A stretch of 64,000 nt of DNA, taken from contig JARZZO010000010.1 of NCBI GenBank assembly GCA_030544215.1, positions 56,647,564 through 56,711,563 on the forward strand. Direction: 5' to 3'. The notes below the pieces were generated by a model. That model saw only the letters and a list, made by a program, of their open reading frames with translations. It did no database searches and was not told the origin of the DNA. The DNA comes from Zantedeschia hybrid cultivar (Eukaryota; Streptophyta; Magnoliopsida; Alismatales; Araceae). Shown in pieces: positions 53,524-64,000 of the stretch; the first letter of the stretch is position 1, and every line of letters begins with the position of its first letter. Position numbers and translations under genes: made by a program.

Positions 53524-53979
53524 GGACAACATCACTAGATAATGTAACTTATGAGTCAGCATCATGTGAGTCAAGAAACATTTCAATAGGTATGAAGTTT
53601 AAAAATACAAAAGAAGCATATGACTGCTACCTTTCATATGCTAAGGGCATGGGATTTAGCATTCGCAAAAAACATATGTCTAAGACTAAAGAGGGAATTG
53701 TAAGATCGAGAAAATTGTTTGTTGTAGAGAAATATGGAGAAAAGAAGATAAACGAGATGTGAATGTGAAGGTTCATCGTACTTACATAAGAATGGGGTGC
53801 ACAGGAAAGATGTTTGTTAGTTTGTATAAAAATGGTAGATACCGTGTCATACAGTTTGAGCCTTCTTATAATTCTTCTTGCGTTCACATAGAAAATTCAC
53901 AAGTACTCAAGCTGCAATGACTGATATCGCTGAGGCGTCTGGTTTACGACCTAAGGAGACATTTGAATTCATAGCTAAC
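53524..53979 (+). pseudogene. FAR1/FHY3-type DNA-binding domain fragment
   Basis: Reads IGMKFKNTKEAYDCYLSYAK, GFSIRKKHMSKTKEG and RSRKLFVVEKYG, then after a one-base frame change near 53745 RDVNVKVHRTYIRMGCTGKM and GRYRVIQFEPSYN. This is the WRKY-GCM1-like zinc domain of FAR1-related proteins, which descend from Mutator-like transposases and include light-signalling regulators. The usual final His pair is altered. The Athila LTR interrupts it at 53980. The MULE transposase core is absent, so I cannot tell a dead transposase from a dead FAR1 gene. Confidence 0.75.
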
Positions 53980-55642
53980 TGATAAGTTGATAGTTTTGAT
54001 CATTAAAAATGGGTAAATGCATGCATCATACTCATATTTTTATGTGTAAAATAGCATGAAATGATAGATAATTTTGTACCAATTCAAACAGTATCAATTT
54101 TGTTAAATTCCGAGTTAAAAACATTATCATTTCATGTGAATAACGGAATATGATGCATTTACGATTTTTCAGTAAAACCGAGATAAGAAATAAATTTATT
54201 TTAGCATAAATGTAATATTATACACGATAAAACTCTAATTTACATTTATTTTTGTGTAACAGGATATGAAGAAGCTGTGGTACAGTGGTTAAGTCTTTGG
54301 AGACTTATAGGAGGTCCAATTTTCGAATCTCAACATAAACATATTTCATTTTGGCAAAAAGAACAAAGTATGGGCAAAATGGTCATTTGCTACCCTAAAA
54401 AGGGTTACCCTAATCTTTTCACCCAAGAAAGCCAACAGGAGTAGCCGCTACCTCCCTTCTTCCCCCACTTTCTTTATTTTAAAATCTTCTCCCATCTTTT
54501 AAAATATCTCCTTCTTTCCTTCCTCTCTCTCTCTGACTTTAATTCTCTTTCTCCCCTAAGGTTTTCCCTCTAACGTATCCCTCTGTTCTGCAACTTTTTC
54601 TCTTTTTTTACTTTATCTCTCTCTTTCTTCTACCATCTCTCACCTTTTCTCTTTCTCTCCCCTCGTTTATCTATTTCTCTCTCTGTTTGACGCTCTCTCT
54701 TCTGCTCCCTCTCTCTCCCTCTAGCGCTCTCTCTCTCTCTCCTTCTAGCGCTCTCTTAATCTCTCTCCTCTCTCTCACGCTCTCTGTCTCTCTCTCTTTT
54801 CCACGTGGTACGCGCCTTTGCGCTCCCGCTCGTCACCGCAGCAAGAGGAGCCACGCGGCAAAGCCGCGTTATTCGCTGGGCTGGTCATCGTCGCCCGTGC
54901 CCCGGTGCGAACCGCCCCACTCGGCCATCTGTCGCCAGCCGCCGCACCGTACGCTGCCTCGCTTGCCTCTCCCGCTCGCGCCCTCATGCCAGCCACATGC
55001 CCTCGGACAGTGTGTCTGCTCGCTAATCCAACGTGCCCAGCGCCCCTCTGCTTTGCCCCGCCAGCGCCCGAGCGGACCACTGCGCCGCACCCAGCACCCC
55101 CTCCTTGCTTGCCACACACCCCAGCCGGACTGCTGCGCTTGCGCACCTGCCAGAATCCCCTTGTTAGCTGTTTTTTTTTTTTATAGTTATTAGTTAGTTA
55201 TTTGCTTAGGTTTAGTAATTTCTTAGGATAATAAAGTTAGGAATTTTGTAATCTCATTTCTTACTTTTAGATGATTAATAATATTCTTTTAAATTTGCAA
55301 TGTTTAAATATTAGTGTTTTCCTTGTTTAGATTTCCCCCCCTCTAAATTCTATTTCTTCTTCACATGTGGTATGTTTATTTTCTCCAAAGTAGCTCATTT
55401 AGTTATATTTGGTAATATTAGTTAATTAAATTGTTGTTTGATTAGGTAATTAAGTAATTCGTGCAAGTTATCAATTTTCTTTTTAGATTAATAAAAATCC
55501 AAAATTTTCAACTTTAAAAATTATTTTTTTTGTCGATTCGACGCGATCTCACCACTTGCTATTTTAAAATAATTATATGTGAGAATTGGAATTTAATATT
55601 GATGTTCGAATATGCTTAACGACACATAATTTCGAGCGATCA
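53980..55642 (+). mobile_element. 5' LTR of Athila-type Ty3/gypsy retrotransposon
   Basis: Starts TGATAAGTTG within FAR1-like sequence and ends CGAGCGATCA, six bases before the primer-binding site; length 1,663 bp. The middle (54520-55160) is CT-rich then GC-rich, and the tail is AT-rich. Open frames in the GC-rich part (54687-55193 and minus-strand counterparts) are compositional. The matching 3' LTR is not in the window. Confidence 0.72.
54273..54345 (+). other. tRNA-like stretch with A-box and B-box look-alikes
   Basis: 'tgtggtacagtggttaagt' resembles a pol III A box and 'ggtccaattttcgaatctc' a B box, about 30 bp apart. It does not fold as a complete tRNA, since no matching acceptor stem ends are evident. 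It may be a SINE-derived piece inside the LTR. Confidence 0.35.
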
Positions 55643-55647
55643 ATTTT

Positions 55648-55666
55648 TGGCGTCATTGCCAGGGAT
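55648..55666 (+). other. primer-binding site of the Athila element
   Basis: tggcgtcattgccagggat, six bases after the LTR end. It matches the TGGCGCCGTTGCCGGGGA-type site of Athila and Tat elements with a few changes. Confidence 0.75.
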
Positions 55667-56714
55667 TTAGATTTTTTATTTTGTTAATTTTAGATTTAGT
55701 GTAATTATTCTCTACCTAACATATATTTTTCTTATTTTTGTAGGTGCATTGAAAAAAAAAAAGGAAAGCAAAATTATTGGTAAATGTGGTCCAACTTTCC
55801 CTTTTCCATTTTCCTTATTTTTTAGTTAGTTTCTTTTTTTGTAGTTCCTAATTTAGATAGTTTTCCATTAATTAAAAAAACAGAGAGAAGAAAATCCAAA
55901 TTTAAAAATCTCAATTTCAAGATTAGAAACCTTCCATGCTAAGTATTCATCATTTTAGGAAAGTATGAATTAGTTCCCTTTCTTAGTTTATTTCCTTCTT
56001 TTTTTGTTGAAGATTGCGGGAGAAAAGTACGTGTTTCAATTATAGCAAGTCATTCATGATTGTATCAAAATCCCTTGCTTTGATTTGATTGTTGCATTGC
56101 ATTGCATTCAAAAAAAAATAAAAGATATTAAGGGCAATACCTTTAACAACATAAGGTAGGGATTTCATAACCCTTCCTTAACCCACAAACCACTTCCTTG
56201 TATTGTCATTTCCTAAACCCAATAAAAGCAAGTTGAATGGGACTCTAGGGTTCACACTTTGAGTGGTTCAAATATTGGGTTGCCTCCACTTTTGGCAACA
56301 GTGTCTAGGTTAGAGGTTAAAAAGGCAAACGCCTTAGCGGGAAAGTAGTTCTTTAATTGAGTCCCTATGAAAGTAAGGGGAGCCTCCCACTACCTCACCT
56401 CTTACCTGGCCTTTAACCAATTTTGAGTGTGGCTTAAGGTGGACCCCATTCACCTTGTGAGAAAATTCACATAGAAATTTAGGCCAACCTTAGGTCATTA
56501 GGTTAATTTGTTTGCTAAATTGCTTACATAAAAAAAGAAAAAAAGTGAAAAAGAAAATACAAGTCATTTTTCTCTCTCTTCGTCCTAGTGTATATAAGGT
56601 AAGAGATCTCAAAGTCCTAACTTTCTAGGACCAATTACTAAAATCGAGAGAGTTCTACATCAAAGAAACCCATCTCTAGATCCAATAGCCGACAATCATG
56701 ATCCTCCGAAGCAA
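55667..56714 (+). other. Athila leader between primer site and gag
   Basis: AT-rich, no protein recognised. A direct 'ttgcattgcattgcattc' tract is at 56093. Long untranslated leaders are usual in Athila elements. Confidence 0.5.
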
Positions 56715-58140
56715 ATGAAGGATTATTACATTCCAAATCAATATCAACCTTCATCTTGCATTCATCTTCCTTAGAACCCGGTCAATCAATATGAAATTAA
56801 ATCGAGTACCATTCAGATGCTCCCATCTTTTTATGGAAATACAAATGAATATCCTTATAAGCATCTGGATGAATTCTTAGAGATCTGTTCTACAGTGAAG
56901 ATTCAGAATTTTACCGATGATGTCCTTAAGTCGACCATTTTCCCCTTTTCACTGAAAGATAAGGCCAAGTATTGGTTGGGGACTATAGGTAGGCCCATTA
57001 GGACATAGGAAGAAATGCAAAAAGAATTTCTCAAGAAGTTCTACCCTATAGGGCAAACCAACACTATGAGAAGGGCTATCACGGGTTTTACCCAAATTTT
57101 CGGAGAATTAATTCATGAGTCATGGGAGAGATTAAAAGAATTGCTTCATAAATGCCCTCATCATGGGCTATCGAAATGGTAAATTGTCCAAGCATTCTAT
57201 GAAGGGTTGTCTGAACAATTCAGACAAATGGTGGATGTCTCTTGTGGAGGGGCCTTTATGATGAAGAGTGAAGATAAGGCTTATGATATGTTTGAAATGC
57301 TTAGTAACAACTCCATCAATCATGCCTCTCTCTCATCTTACGAGAGGGTTGTTGGGCCATCTAAACGGGCCGAATGTATGAGCTCAAGGTTCGAGGAGAG
57401 TCTGAATCCAAAATACACATCAGTTTGATCAATCAGAAATTGGATAAGGTAGACATGTTGGCCCAAATGTTGGACCAACTCTTAGCCTTAAACAAACAAG
57501 AAGCTACTTACCCAACACCATCCAATCCATACGAGGGCCCATCTTCCATCCCTCATGACATTTGTGCTTTGTACACAAGTCCGGCCCATCAAATAATTGA
57601 ATGCCCAACTGTAGCCCAAGTCCCACCATTCATTCAAGAACAAGTTCAGGCCGCTCAGGGGTTCTTCAGGCTTGGTAATGATCCATTCTCTAACATTTAT
57701 AACCCCAGTTGGAGGAATCACCCGAATTTTTCGTGGAAGAATCGGCATGCTCCATTACAAGTGTCTAATCCTCCCATGTATCAAGCCCAAACGCCATAGA
57801 ATTCCTTTCAACACCAGTCCAACTTTTATGGGAATACGTATGCTAGGGGATCACATGTCCAATTTTCTCAACTGGCTCACTATTAATCCTTCCAATCAGG
57901 ACAATCAACCCAATATCCTTCTCCACCCACTTACCAACAACCTTCTTAGTCCAACTTTGATGAAAAGTTCACGCAACTCCAACAACTCATTATGACCCAA
58001 CAACAATCTATTTCCAAGTTGGAGAGTCAAATGGGGCAGTTAGCCGAGGCAACCATGAGGAGGGAAATGGGCCAACTCCCTAGTCAACCTATAGTCAACT
58101 CGAGAAATCAATCTCCTGGTTTTCCACCATAGTTAAATCT
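56715..58140 (+). pseudogene. Athila gag with several stops
   Basis: Begins MKDYYIPNQYQ and continues after a TAG at 56772. Capsid-like gag domain: MLPSFYGNTNEYPYKHLDEF, FPFSLKDKAKYWLG, EFLKKFYPIGQTNTMRRAIT, ESWERLKELLHKCPHHG, FYEGLSEQFRQMVD and KSEDKAYDMFEMLSNNS. Stops TAG at 57007 and TAA at 57180 sit where Trp and Gln are usual. A frame change near 57375 leads into the Gln/Pro-rich C-terminal part. Gag would form the retroelement particle. Confidence 0.82.
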
Positions 58141-58985
58141 TTTACCTCAACCGGGCCCATCAACACAACCTAAAGGGCCGCAATTCGAAAATGCCAAAGC
58201 TATTTCGGCCCTAAGGAGTGGAAAGACCTTAGATGATCCACACAAGGCCACGGAGATGCTTAAAAGTTCGACCAATGGGACTCATGAGGTCGAAAGTGAA
58301 AGTGAAGCGGAACCCATTATGGAGAAGTTGGGGGGAGACCCTAAAGGGAAAGAGAAAATAGATGAAAGCCCAAGTTCATATCAACCAAAAGTACCATTCC
58401 TAAACGCTTTAGCAGCCAAACCCAATACAAGGAAGAAATTGGCCCAGAATGAGGAGTTGATGGAATTATTCAAGTAAGTCCATATCAATATTTCACTCCT
58501 TGATGCCATTAAACATGTGCCGGCTTATGCTGAGTTTCTTAAGGAATTGTACACACCAAGAAGGAAATCTAGAATGGCATCTAAAAATGTTAGGCTTTTG
58601 AAGGATGTAGATGCAATTGTGATGAACCATCTTCCTAAAAAGCTAAAGGACCTCGGGGCACCTTTGATTTCATGTGACTTAGGTGGAGTCACATTTGATA
58701 GAGCTCTTTTGGACCTAGGTGCAGTGTGAACCTTTTGCCAATAACTATTTACAAAAAAATTGATATTAGGGAACTTAAGCCCACATCCATCATTTTACAG
58801 TTGGATGATATGTCCGTGAACACTCCACGAGGACTTATTGAGGATGTTATTGTAAAAGTCTATGATTGCTATTTCCCCGTGGATTTTCTTATTCTTGATA
58901 TGGCTTCACCTAAAGAGCTTATTCATATCCCGATCATCTTGGACGTCTTTTCTTAGCCACTGTCAAAGCTAATATTAATTGTAAA
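58141..58985 (+). pseudogene. Athila protease region, frameshifted at the active site
   Basis: Frames 58256-58477 and 58517-58729 give VPFLNALAAKPN…, PAYAEFLKELYTPRR, NHLPKKLKDLGAPLISCDLG and DRALLDLGAV. The next frame (58726-58956) continues with NLLPITIYKKIDI, STNT-like substrate loop (QLDDMSVNTPRG) and FPVDFLILDM. The shift falls within the DLGA active-site motif, where one base appears to be missing, so the enzyme is abolished at its catalytic centre. Athila proteases normally have DLGAS there. Confidence 0.78.
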
Positions 58986-60992
58986 ACTTGCATGATGGAC
59001 ATATCTTTTGGGAGTCAAAAGGTCAAGATTAATGTTTTCAAAGCATCCCAATATCTGGCCCACGAAGAAGAGTGCCACACCATTGATATCTTGGACAATT
59101 TGATTGAAGAAGATCCGATGCTCACACATGACCTTTTGGAAGAAGTTAATGCTCTAAAATATTCCCCTAACCTCTTAACATCTTGGCCCAAGGTGGAACT
59201 TTTGCCAGCCTTACAGTCTGAGCCCGCTCTACCATCTCTGGAGGATCCTCCTGCACTCAAACTCAAGTCATTACCGAGTCTCTGAAGTATGTCTTTTTGG
59301 GTCCCAACCAAACTCTGCCGGTCATCATCGCGGTAAATCTTACATCGCCGCAAGAGGCCCAACTAATCGAGGTCCTTAAAGCTCATAAGGGTGCCATTGG
59401 GTGGTCGGTGATAGATTTGAGGGGAATTAGTTCGTACATTTGCATGTATCATATCTACATGGAAGAAAATTTCAAGCCGAGCCGGAAAATGCAAAGTCGA
59501 GTTAATCCAAATATGAAAGAAGTGGTAAAGAAAGAGGTTGTGAAATGGCTCGATGTGGGTATCATTTACCCCATATTAGACAGCAAATGGGTTAGCCCAA
59601 CTCAAGTGGTACCCAAGTAGTCCAGATTAACGGTCATTAAGAATAATCACGGGGAAGATGTATCCACTAGGCTCACCACGGGATGGAGAGTTTGTATTGA
59701 TTACAGAAAGCTTAACAACATGACTATGAAGGACAACTTTCCACTCCCATTCATGGATCAGATTCTGGAAAAGTTAACGGGCCAAAAATTCTTCTGCTTT
59801 TTATATAGATACTCTGGGTATAATCAAGTAGCTATTTACCCGGAAGATCAAGAAAAGACCACCTTTACATGCCCTTATGGCACATTTGTTTTTAAGATAA
59901 TGTCATTTAGACTATGCAACGCACCTGTCACTTTTCAACGATGTATGATGGCTATATTCTTCGACATGGTGGGAGAGTTCCTCGAAATTTAATGGATGAT
60001 TTTTCGATCTTCGGAGACTCTTTTGAAAATTGCATAGAAAATCTGAAATAGGTGCCAGCCCGATGTATAGAACCAATCTTATACTTAGCCAGGAGAAGAG
60101 CCATTTTATAGTTCGCGAGGGCATTGTTCTAAGACAAATCTTCCTCCTCCCACTTCTGTCAGACAAATCCGTTCATTTCTTGGTCATGCCGATTTCTATC
60201 GCCGGTTCATACAAAATTTCTCCCAAATTGCCTGACCTCTAACTCTTCTCCTAGCTAAGGATGTCCCATTCCACATGGGTGAACCATGCATAAATGCATT
60301 CAATTCTTTAAAAGAAGCTTTGACCAAAGCTTCTATTCTTCAATCTCCTGATTGGTCTTTACCTTTCGAGATCATGTGTGATGCCTTTGACTATGCTATC
60401 GGTGCGATGTTGGGACAACAGATCAACAAGTATCCTGTGGTGATTTATTATGCAAGTCGCACCCTTGCAGATCCCCAAATGAATTATACCACCACGAAAA
60501 AAGAGTTATTGGTTGTGATTTTTGTCCTAAAAAAATTTCAATCTTATCTTTTAGGAACAAAAGTCATAATTTATTCTGATTACTCAACTCTAAAATACTT
60601 GTTGACCAAGAAGGATGCAAAGCCCAGACTCATCAGATGGATCTTACTCCTTCAAGAATTTGATTTAGAATTTCGTGATAAAAAAGGCTCTGAGAATGTG
60701 GTAGTTGACCACCTATCTCGAATTCTCATTTCTGAGAGTGAACCAATGACAGATTCATTCCCTGATGCGCATCTCTTGGCCATTTGTCATATCGTTGCAC
60801 CTTGGTATGCTCATATTGTCAACTACAAGGTGGTCAATCAACTTTCGGAAGGATAGACCAAAAGTGAGAAAGATAAATTCTTCTTTCAGGAGAAGTATTA
60901 CTTCTAGGAAGATTCTGAACTATTCAAATTCTGTCCCAATCAAATCATCCGGCGATGTGTACCTGAGGAAGAACAACAGAGTGTGCTGAACT
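58986..60992 (+). pseudogene. Athila reverse transcriptase, RNase H and start of integrase
   Basis: RT: KPSRKMQSRVNPNMKEVVKK, GWRVCIDYRKLN, FPLPFMDQILEKLTGQKFF, CPYGTFVFKIMSFRLCNAPV (59297-59990). The catalytic xxDD motif falls at a stop and frame change near 59990. About 100 residues of palm/thumb are then missing or scrambled (60040-60150). The RNase H/connection region is good at 60275-60856 (FEIMCDAFDYAIGAMLGQQ, YASRTLADPQMNYTTTKKEL, YSDYSTLKYLLTKKDAKPRL). Integrase begins with IIRRCVPEEEQQSVLNL and is cut by the insertion at 60993. Confidence 0.82.
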
Positions 60993-63055
60993 TGTAACGA
61001 CCCGCCACCCTATAATCGGGAATCCGATTACTAGATGGATACCGAATCATTAAATTTGGAGCATAGCCAGGATCTCTATAAGTTTGGGAAATAAATGATA
61101 AACTAAGCTAAACATTCACATCGCATCGAATTGTAAAAGAAGTGCAGAAATTAAAAATTATTACAATTCGACTCAACTCAGCAAATAATTACATACTCCA
61201 ACTGAAAAAGAAATAATTAAGCATACAGTTCAAAAAGGGAAATAACAACTACATCGGGGCATACCCCGGAACAACGATTGTTGGCGCACAACCCAATGCA
61301 TCACTCTCCTCGCTACGCCTGCCTGGAACCCTCACCTGAAAACCACAGGGAATGAGTCTCATCGAAAAAGACTCAGTAGGGATCCTTCGATCCCCACCAC
61401 CCACTCACACACCCACAAGTGCAACAACACAAATATAGATAATTTAAATAAGTAAAGTAGTAAGCATAATTCTCAAATTTCGATATAAAACGCATGCATT
61501 CAAAATGTAACATGCACAACTCTAGAACCATTCCGTCAAAGAGCCAACAACTAGCGTCTCGGCTAAATACGTAAACTACATGGCCGAACGCGGAAAACAC
61601 CGACCCGCTAAGACCAAATAGCAACCCGTCGGATAGCGCGTTGGCTATTCCGGCCTGACATGCTACAGGTGGTTCTACTTCCCCCAACACGAGTGACACT
61701 CCGAATGTACCACTCCCACACCGGTACTAGCTATACCCTGGGATACATCAGATGACCCTATCTCTAGGCCTCACCCCACCACTCCCACACTGGCGCCGTG
61801 TCGTTCCATATCGACACGGGGTGCCTAAGCGCTAACAATTGTCACTCTAGGCCCACGATCGCACAAAACGCAACACGGTGCGATCCGATCACATAGAATT
61901 CATCATCTATGAGTATGATTTCAAGCATGCAATTAACCACACTATCTATCAATGTAAACACATGTTAATTACAGGAATTAATGAGATTATGTCTTGAATC
62001 GTGTCGCCCAAGGCCGACGTCATTCAAGTCTTCTAAACTGGTTCATGTGAAAATTGACCTCGGAAGATGGCCCAAAACACGTCGTTCAAGTTGGCCGCCA
62101 TTTAAATGGCGTCGCTGTCCCTAGACGCCATTCAGTCCAAAAATAGAGTATGTTATCTGGGGTAAATCGCGTCGTGGGTGGAAGCCACCTTTTTAAAAGG
62201 CGTCGCTGTCCCTCAACGTCATTTAACCCTCACAAACAGGTTCTCCTCCGGCCTCCCCCGAGTTCCAAAATGGGATTTCTCCCCGAATTCGCACAAAACA
62301 CCATAAAGATATAGAGGGAGGAGGAGAAACTAAGTACTCATTTAAAAACCCACAATTTTTTATTACATACAATTAGTATTTTCACCCCAAAAACCTCCTA
62401 AACAGGCTCCAAAGTGGGATAAAACATGGTTTTTAAATAAAACGTCGCGAGGATCGTTACCCTACCTGCTACTCGAACTCCTCCGAGCTCCAAGCCGCCG
62501 AACTGCCACGCCACACGCCGCCGCCGATACCGCCGTGGACGCCGTTACTCTACCTGGACGTCGGCCGCCGTCCGGAGAGAAATGCGCCACGGAAGAAGTG
62601 GTGGTGGTAGTGGAGGAAGTTAGGAGGTTGAGGGAGTAGAGGGAGAGAAAGAATGGGGAGAGGAAAGGAAGGAGAAGGGGAAAGAGGCGCCGGAGGCTGG
62701 AGAGAAGAGAAGAGAGAGAGAGAGGAAAGGAGAGAATGAGGGAAAGGAGGGAGGGTTTGCGGGGTCAAATTGAAACTAGGTAAAACGCGTCGTCCAAATC
62801 CGACGTCATTTAGACGACAAGTCCGGGTTGTGCACTGACATGCAAGGGCCGTACTCTGAATCGCGTCGACCATGCAAGACGCCATTCATACGATAAGACC
62901 GGGGCCGTACTCTCGCGGCCCAAAGCCAGCCCACATGGCGCCTACGTGACACAGCCTAAAACGCGTCCACATCTCCCAACCCCACAAGGGCCCAAATCAA
63001 GGGATCCGACCCCGAAAGTGACCCGGTAACCGGATCCGAAACCTCAATCCTTACA
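60993..63055 (+). mobile_element. 2.06-kb LTR-like insertion in Athila integrase
   Basis: Starts TGTAACGACCCGCC and ends TCAATCCTTACA: TG…CA ends with a short TGTAA/TTACA inverted repeat. Flanks are gaact (60988-60992) and taact (63056-63060), a 5-bp duplication with one mismatch. Removing it reconnects the integrase zinc-finger region. No gag or pol is inside, so it is probably a solo LTR of a gypsy family. The right half is GC-rich with a GA-rich tract (62600-62760); minus-strand frames there are compositional. Several copies of a 'gcgtcg…gacgycattta' phrase recur inside. Confidence 0.75.
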
Positions 63056-63660
63056 TAACTTCTGCTACAATCTTTCTTGTGAGGGCCATTTCTAAGGAAA
63101 GAAAACTGCCTCCAAGGTTCAGCAAAATAGTTTTTACTGGCCCACACTCTTTAAATATGCCCATAAGTTAAGCAGAACTTGCCTCAGATGTCAAGCTGTA
63201 GGGAATATGGTAAAAAGGGACATAACGTCACTCAACCCAATTCTAGTGGTTTAAGACTTTGATGTTTGGGGAATAGACTTTATGGGACCTTTTCCATCTT
63301 CTTTTGGACATGAATATATCTTAGTGGCAGTAGATTATGCCTCTAAGTAAATTGAAGCAATAGCCACCCGAACCAATGATCATAAAGTGGTCATGAAATT
63401 CATCTAGAAAAATATCTTTTCACGGTTTAGGTGGCCCAAAGTTATCATAAGTGATGGACGCACGCATTTCATGAATTCCCAATTTCGATCTTTGCTTAAG
63501 AAATTTGGGATCAATCACAAGCTGACTACCTTTTATCATCCTCAAACCAGTGGCCAAGTGGAAGTATCCAATAGAGAAATCAAGACTATTTTGCAAAAGT
63601 TCGTTAGGTCCGATAGAAAAGATTAGTCTGAAAGATCAGATGATGCTTTTGTGAGTGCTC
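63056..63660 (+). pseudogene. Athila integrase, part after the insertion
   Basis: Reads, through several stops, SCEGHF, YWPTLFKYAHKLSRTCLRC (zinc finger), VWGIDFMGPFPSSFGHEYIL (first catalytic Asp), ISDGRTHFMNSQF (second Asp) and HPQTSGQVEVSNREI (Glu). It continues to a stop in RSDRKD-stop-SERSDDA, normally Trp, and then homology is lost near 63660. The DDE residues survive, but the gene is broken by at least five stops and the 2-kb insertion. Confidence 0.8.
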
Positions 63661-64000
63661 AAATCGTGATGTGTGAAATCATGAATTTTATGTTGATTAT
63701 ATGACAATAAAAACCTATTAAAAATTAAATGTGATCGCCATAAAGTTTTTAACTAAAAGGCTTCAAAAGATAAAGTATGATCGCTTATCTGTTTTGAAGT
63801 TGGGAGATTGTTGAATTCTTAATTCCTTATCTTCAGCTGGCTGAAAAAAAAAAAGAACCTATTTAATGCTTATGTTCTTGCTTGGATTTGGTGATTTTGG
63901 GGATCTTCCTTTTTGCTCAAGTTCTTCTTTGGATGATGATCTCTACTTGATCTTCTTGATGATTATACTTTTCAAAGAAATAAAGAAAGAGAAAGAGAAA
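63661..64000 (+). other. sequence after Athila integrase, unassigned
   Basis: Homology to integrase ends abruptly. AT-rich DNA with 'ggcttcaaaagataaagtatgatcgc' follows; no frame or LTR start can be recognised before the window ends. Confidence 0.4.

Noticed and set aside
54273..54345. A functional tRNA gene
   Set aside because: A-box and B-box resemblance only; the ends do not pair into an acceptor stem and the B box lacks the GTTCGAATC consensus.
54687..55193. 168-codon open frame and minus-strand partners in the Athila LTR
   Set aside because: Low-complexity CT-rich then GC-rich DNA within an LTR, open in several frames at once, no recognisable protein.
62550..62885. 111-codon minus-strand frame
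   Set aside because: Ser/Leu/Pro reading of a GA-rich tract in the LTR-like insertion; no domain or splice context.

Overview
This is plant nuclear DNA from an angiosperm (species not identifiable from the window). It is AT-rich, intron-rich and crowded with plant transposon families: Tat and Athila Ty3/gypsy elements, L1-type LINEs, hAT and FAR1/MULE relatives. The one clear host gene is a minus-strand Qa-SNARE (syntaxin) of the SYP132 type. Seven coding exons can be read, from the start codon at 50913 down to 4207, each joined in frame at a splice site. They give the first 147 residues (N-terminus and Habc region). The second half (SNARE helix, membrane anchor) is not recognisable between 1 and 4206 and probably lies beyond the left edge.

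The host gene sets the layout. Left of 4207 is an intron or flank with an old pair of LTR-like repeats (475-2430), a tandem repeat and an unidentified open frame at the edge. Exons 7, 6, 5 and 4 lie between 4207 and 6059; intron 5 holds a short non-autonomous hAT element and intron 4 a 28-G run. Intron 3 (6060-46894) is 40.8 kb long, uses a GC rather than GT donor, and is a transposon graveyard. It contains a 5'-truncated LINE (7087-9247, 13-bp target duplication). It also contains a second LINE (11493-36392, 15-bp target duplication) that was split by a hAT copy and a large Tat retrotransposon. That retrotransposon has gag, protease, RT, two RNases H, integrase, a 3' minisatellite and an antisense plant-mobile-domain gene. 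Further in are LINE fragments and a nearly complete hAT element (39484-44829, 8-bp duplication). Exons 3 and 2 (46895-47183) follow. Intron 1 (3.7 kb) carries a LINE split by a 624-bp solo LTR. Exon 1 and the promoter are at 50896-51130.

Upstream of the host gene are a CT-rich 133-bp tandem repeat, a FAR1-type fragment, and an Athila retrotransposon (LTR from 53980). The Athila element is inserted in the FAR1 unit, and its integrase is itself split by a 2.06-kb LTR-like insertion (60993-63055).

The transposon genes are dead in the same way: long frames interrupted by single stop codons, nearly all explicable as C-to-T or G-to-A changes, the usual decay of methylated repeats. The points most worth following are the giant GC-AG intron of a conserved secretory gene, a hAT family with a 153-bp hairpin repeat in its leader and a short derivative inside the same gene, and the chimeric Tat element with its antisense captured gene.
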